Below, in pieces: positions 60,853 through 64,000 of a stretch of DNA of 64,000 bases. A program made the position numbers and the translations under genes. The stretch is taken from contig PLYO01000036.1 in the NCBI GenBank assembly GCA_003151825.1, positions 31,057 through 95,056 of the forward strand, given 5' to 3'. The notes below the pieces were generated by a model, which was given only the letters and a program-made list of their open reading frames with translations, had not been told where the DNA came from and ran no database searches. Each line of letters opens with the position of its first letter. Position 1 is the first letter of the stretch. The stretch comes from Ignavibacteriota bacterium (lineage in GTDB: Bacteria; Bacteroidota; Ignavibacteria; Palsa-1295).

Positions 60853-61902
60853 ATGAGAAACTCTCTCTTTCGGTCATTTCTTCTTTTGCCGGGCGCGGCG
60901 ACGCTTGCGATCTTTCTCGCCGGGTGCGTCACATCGAGCACCACCGTGCAATCGGAAACCGTCCAAAGTATTGCCTGGCTGCCGGATGAATCCGGCATGC
61001 TCGCGCTCATCGATAAGGTTTATCTCAATGTGGACGGTTCCCAGACTGAAGGCCAAAATCTATATCACGTGTCGAACAGCGGCTCGATTGGTAATTCGAT
61101 GAATGCCACGGATGTGACGCCCAATACGGCCCCTAACGGCCCTTACTGGAACGCACCCATCGTCTTTGTGTCGTCCGACGGAAGCACGGCGATCACGCAA
61201 TTCGGAACGGATATTTACAGCCTCGGAATATCGAGCGGGAATGATACGGACATCATTCAGAACACCGCGCTCTTCGGTGTTTCCCCCGATGGGAAATACG
61301 CAGTCACGAATCAGAGCCCATTGAATGCTCCAGGTATTTTCACGACATACCTTCTGACGACGACGCCAACCACCCCTGATCTTCCACGAACGACGGTCCT
61401 TGACATCATAAGCAACCAAGCATTATGGCTCAATAAGGATCAGTATGCGCTCACTATTTACGATTCGACGGGAGCCAATAAAGTCGTTTTCAGCCACGTT
61501 GCCATCTATAACTCCGGCGGCGGCATTCCTGTCACGGTCATTCCGAATGGCGATGTTTCCTTTTCCGCCGGCGCCTTTGCATCCGGTTCGAATGAGCTGT
61601 TCGTGAGGAACTTTGCCAATGGCATCGACCGCATTAACCTGACCACGATGAAGAGAGATACGATCGTTTCGAGCGACAGCGTCGAGAGCATGGACGTATC
61701 GAGCGATGGAACGCTACTCGTTTATTCATCGAGTAAAACGACGCAGGCATTGACATTATTCGCCGTGAACGTGGAAAACGGTCACACGAAAATGCTGACG
61801 ACCGGCATTTCCAAGCCCGTGCTTTCGCCCAAGAAGGACATGATTGCCTGCATTAACTCGAGCGGGAACATTCAGATGGTCCCGGTCTCGACGCCGCCAT
61901 AG
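60853..61902 (+). CDS. Propeller-like lipoprotein, function unknown
   Basis: The 349-residue protein has a lipoprotein signal (LLPGAATLAIFLAGCVTSS). The body contains WD/TolB-like repeats (IAWLPDESGMLALID, LFGVSPDGKYAVTNQS, SMDVSSDGTLLVYSSS, PVLSPKKDMIACINSSG). It probably forms an outer- or inner-membrane-anchored beta-propeller. Its partner is unknown. Confidence 0.8.
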   Translation: MRNSLFRSFLLLPGAATLAIFLAGCVTSSTTVQSETVQSIAWLPDESGMLALIDKVYLNVDGSQTEGQNLYHVSNSGSIGNSMNATDVTPNTAPNGPYWNAPIVFVSSDGSTAITQFGTDIYSLGISSGNDTDIIQNTALFGVSPDGKYAVTNQSPLNAPGIFTTYLLTTTPTTPDLPRTTVLDIISNQALWLNKDQYALTIYDSTGANKVVFSHVAIYNSGGGIPVTVIPNGDVSFSAGAFASGSNELFVRNFANGIDRINLTTMKRDTIVSSDSVESMDVSSDGTLLVYSSSKTTQALTLFAVNVENGHTKMLTTGISKPVLSPKKDMIACINSSGNIQMVPVSTPP

Positions 61903-61939
61903 CCCGGCGGCGCTATAAATTATTTTCCGCGAAAACGGA

Positions 61940-62179
61940 TCAGCTCTTGTCGGCGGCGGAGGCTTTCGTGCAATGTCCGCCCTTCATGCACTTCGGGTCT
62001 GTGCAGGTGCCCTTGCCGGATGAGGATTTCATCGCCGTCGTCTTCGAGGTCTTGCTCGTGCAGACGCAGGTCTTTTTGCCTTTGTGGGATTTCGCCGAGA
62101 GCTTATCGCCGTCGCAGGCATTGGCTGCCGTGGCGCTAAGGAAAAGGCCGATCGTCAGAAGAAGTGCTAATTTACGCAT
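61940..62179 (-). CDS. Exported Cys/Lys-rich peptide
   Basis: The 79-residue protein has a signal peptide (LALLLTIGLFLSATAANA) and a Lys/Ser-rich mature part with Cys at intervals (CDGDK, TCVCTSK, GTCTDPKCMKGGHCTK). It resembles the Cys-rich peptides at 7445 and 7959 in style, but the spacing differs. A metal-binding or redox role is a guess. Confidence 0.65.
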   Translation of the reverse strand: MRKLALLLTIGLFLSATAANACDGDKLSAKSHKGKKTCVCTSKTSKTTAMKSSSGKGTCTDPKCMKGGHCTKASAADKS

Positions 62180-62313
62180 GATAGTGTGAATTTTGAGATT
62201 AAAACGATTGTGAACTGCTCAACGAACAGCAGGAATTGAAAAAGGTTCATGAGCGCCATGCTCAGTGCCGGTAGGCACGGCATATTTATAGCCCTACGCG
62301 GCTTGGCCAAACC

Positions 62314-63693
62314 TCACTCCTTCTCCTGCCCGGCAAGCTTATCGCGGAGCGCGGCGAGGGAATCGGCAAGGGAGTAGCGCGTCGCTTTGCTGGTGGCTCG
62401 GTAAAGCTTGAGCGCGCTCTGCTCGGTGTCGCGTTCGGCGGCGGAGAGCGAGAGCGTAATGCGCGGCTTTGCATCTCGATCCCCCCCGCGTTTGCGTTCG
62501 AAATCAATTACACGAAGTCCTTCGATGGGCTTGCCGACTTTAAAGGCATCTTCCAAACGCATCGGCGTGGGATCGTTGGTGACTTCGCCTCTTGGAACGA
62601 AACCCTCCGCGCCGTGCGCCAACGTAACCACTAATCCGCCGCGCGTAATTTCCTTGACAGTGCCGGAGTGATCCGTACCGCGCTTGAAGGTATTTTCGAT
62701 GGTGCGCATCGGGTCCTCGATGAGTTGCTTTCGGCTCGCGGTGATGCGGCGCTCTTTGTAATCGACGCTCATCAGCTTCACGTCGAACGATTCCCCGATG
62801 GAAAGAATGTCGGAGATCGCGCCCATGCGCTGCCACGCAATTTCGGAAATAGGCAGGAACGCGATAAGGCCATTCGGAAGCTCGACTTCCGCGCCGAAAT
62901 GGTCGATGCCAACCACGGTTGCTTTATGCGTTTGCCCCGGAGCATACTCCGCATACATGGCAAGTTCAGGGTCGGGAGTAAGCTGTTTGATGCCAAGCCG
63001 GACTTCCCGGCGCCCGCGATCGAGCGCCAAAATTTTTGCTTTGACGGTCTCGCCACGCTTCAGAATTTCATAAGGATGCTCTACTTCCTGCCACGAAAGA
63101 TCGCGAAGCAGAATAACGGCCTCGATGCCGAAACCAAGATCGACCATTACGTTGCCATGGTCGAAGCTTTTTACTTTGGCTTCGAGGATGTCACCTACGT
63201 TCATCTTTTTAATGGTCTCGTGTCCGGCCAGACGCGCTTCTTCTTCCAGCACGGCGCGATGACTGAGCGAGATTTCCGGTGCGGGCGCGCCGGGTTTGGC
63301 TTTTACGCTTGTAATTTTTACCAGAAGCGTTTTGCCGAAATAATGCGCGATATTCCGATTGGGATCGTGATCGATATTGTCATTCGACAGGAATGCTTTG
63401 AGCGTAGGCAGTCCCTCGATAATGGAGTCGATAATTTCCATTTCGAGTCCGTTCTTTTGCCATTTCACGACGCGGGCATTCACCGACTCCTTCTGGCGCA
63501 TTTTCTGGCGAAGCGGTTCCCATTGATCGCTGGGCCGAGCCTGCCGGGTTTTCTCCTTCGGGGTATCGGGCGCGCTATTCTCGCCCTCGTTTTCACTCAG
63601 GGTGATTTCCGGCGATGGGCTTTCGGCAAGCGTGGTTTGGCCTTCGTCAGGCTGCGGCAAAGTGGCTGGAGGGGTAAATTCAGGGGTCATCAT
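62314..63693 (-). CDS. S1 RNA-binding domain protein (RpsA-like)
   Basis: The roughly 459-residue protein contains at least four S1 repeats. Blocks with GDILEAKVKSFDHGNVMVDLGFGIEA, GETVKAKILALDRGRREVRLGIKQL, THKATVVGIDHFGAEVELPNGL and HSGTVKEITRGGLVVTLAHGAEGFVP are visible, preceded by a low-complexity acidic N terminus. It resembles ribosomal protein S1 or S1-domain regulators. The ATG at 63693 or 63690 overlaps a perfect palindrome (63692-63727), which could control translation. Confidence 0.88.
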   Translation of the reverse strand: MMTPEFTPPATLPQPDEGQTTLAESPSPEITLSENEGENSAPDTPKEKTRQARPSDQWEPLRQKMRQKESVNARVVKWQKNGLEMEIIDSIIEGLPTLKAFLSNDNIDHDPNRNIAHYFGKTLLVKITSVKAKPGAPAPEISLSHRAVLEEEARLAGHETIKKMNVGDILEAKVKSFDHGNVMVDLGFGIEAVILLRDLSWQEVEHPYEILKRGETVKAKILALDRGRREVRLGIKQLTPDPELAMYAEYAPGQTHKATVVGIDHFGAEVELPNGLIAFLPISEIAWQRMGAISDILSIGESFDVKLMSVDYKERRITASRKQLIEDPMRTIENTFKRGTDHSGTVKEITRGGLVVTLAHGAEGFVPRGEVTNDPTPMRLEDAFKVGKPIEGLRVIDFERKRGGDRDAKPRITLSLSAAERDTEQSALKLYRATSKATRYSLADSLAALRDKLAGQEKE

Positions 63694-63727
63694 ATTGCTT
63701 GGAAGCAAAATCGCTTCCAAGCAATAT
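63692..63727 (-). promoter_or_regulatory. Palindrome over the S1 gene start
   Basis: A perfect 15-base inverted repeat (63692-63706 and 63713-63727, loop aaaatc) ends on the ATG of the S1 gene. In the mRNA the start codon would sit at the base of this hairpin. Ribosomal S1 is known to regulate its own translation, so this is a candidate operator. A dispersed repeat is the alternative. Confidence 0.6.
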
Positions 63728-63768
63728 AAGCTTCACGGGTGGAAGCAAGTTCCGGCTTTACGGAAAAC

Positions 63769-63789
63769 CCCCGCCTTTTTGAGGCGGGG
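63769..63789 (-). terminator. Rho-independent terminator after the T9SS gene at the right edge
   Basis: Arms ccccgcct (63769-63776) and aggcgggg (63782-63789) form a GC-rich 8-base stem with a five-base loop. Read on the minus strand, a gtttt tract follows. It lies 43 bases beyond the stop of the partial gene at 63832 and fits its end. Confidence 0.85.
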
Positions 63790-63831
63790 TATAACCCTGA
63801 CTAAATCCGGTTAATCGTGTTAATCACGGTG

Positions 63832-64000
63832 TCATTCCTTCACCAATTTCACCGATTGAACTTCCCCATACGCCGTGAGGATGCGAGCGAAATAAGTTCC
63901 CGGCGGCAGCCCTTGCAGCGAGAAAGGAATCGATTCATTCCCTGGCTCGACAACATTCCCAAAGCCCGCCGATGAAACCTGATGTCCCAGCACATCATAG
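63832..64000 (-). CDS. C-terminal part of a T9SS-secreted protein (gene runs off the window)
   Basis: The minus strand is open from the right edge to a TGA at 63832-63834 and reads YDVLGHQVSSAGF, SIPFSLQGLPPGTYFARILT, AYGEVQSVKLVKE and stop. This is a T9SS type A sorting domain end. The main body and start lie beyond 64000, so the function cannot be told. Confidence 0.88.
   Translation of the reverse strand, partial: YDVLGHQVSSAGFGNVVEPGNESIPFSLQGLPPGTYFARILTAYGEVQSVKLVKE

Noticed and set aside
62668-63729. 353-codon open frame on the plus strand
   Set aside because: It mirrors the S1-domain gene on the other strand, whose repeats are unmistakable.

Overview
This is a chromosomal window of roughly even base composition from a Gram-negative bacterium, most likely in the Bacteroidota/Chlorobiota/Ignavibacteriota group. 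Candidatus Kapabacteria-like lineages fit well, but that is an inference. Secreted proteins here carry type IX secretion (T9SS) C-terminal sorting domains. TTG starts occur (lysC, tig, a small precursor gene), there is an Mpl ligase for diaminopimelate peptidoglycan, and there is a serine-palmitoyltransferase-like fusion enzyme. Short palindromic repeats are scattered everywhere, including inside genes.

Layout. 1-2750: a DUF262/HNH defence-type nuclease that appears to split an older T9SS-secreted gene, then a DUF433/DUF5615 toxin-antitoxin-like pair. 2759-6897 (minus): UDP-sugar pyrophosphorylase, panD, panC, arginase, accD. 7021-10289 (plus): an exported metal-handling cluster (CusF-like lipoprotein, two Cys-rich peptides, an HMA protein, two outer-membrane barrels). 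10336-26482: housekeeping and surface genes (subtilase, oligopeptide-binding lipoprotein, lysC, cdsA, CPBP protease, oxidoreductase, T9SS substrates, acyl-CoA synthetase, cupredoxin) with tRNA-Phe. 26620-29497: tRNA-Leu, tig, a DUF4160/DUF2442 pair, clpP.

29498-33790 is the main accessory island. It starts with repeats, a MITE-like element and the beheaded 3' end of another T9SS gene. A three-gene operon follows that I read as a graspetide (ATP-grasp RiPP) cluster: an 84-residue precursor with a microviridin-like leader motif, an ATP-grasp ligase overlapping it by ATGA, and a membrane protein overlapping the ligase. Next come two toxin-antitoxin modules, each separated from the next by a duplicated copy of the 3' end of the neighbouring MoxR/ChlI-type ATPase gene (33790-35367). 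Each copy ends exactly at the stop codon, as expected of a recurrent 3'-end integration site.

35432-49388: glycosyltransferase, dienelactone hydrolase, mpl, meaB, an AT-rich PIN-domain pair inserted upstream of meaB, a methyltransferase, a free-standing GNAT-like protein, an OmpA lipoprotein, a tandem pair of secreted paralogues, and a PLP enzyme fused to a second copy of the GNAT-like domain. 49507-64000: T9SS arylsulfotransferase-like protein, a regulator/membrane-protein pair, zf-UBP, DUF5996, DinB-like, PfkB kinase, another T9SS protein, DUF885 peptidase, a sugar nucleotidyltransferase, a propeller lipoprotein, an S1-domain protein, and the 3' end of one more T9SS gene at the right edge.

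All functional calls come from reading motifs by eye; no database search was possible.
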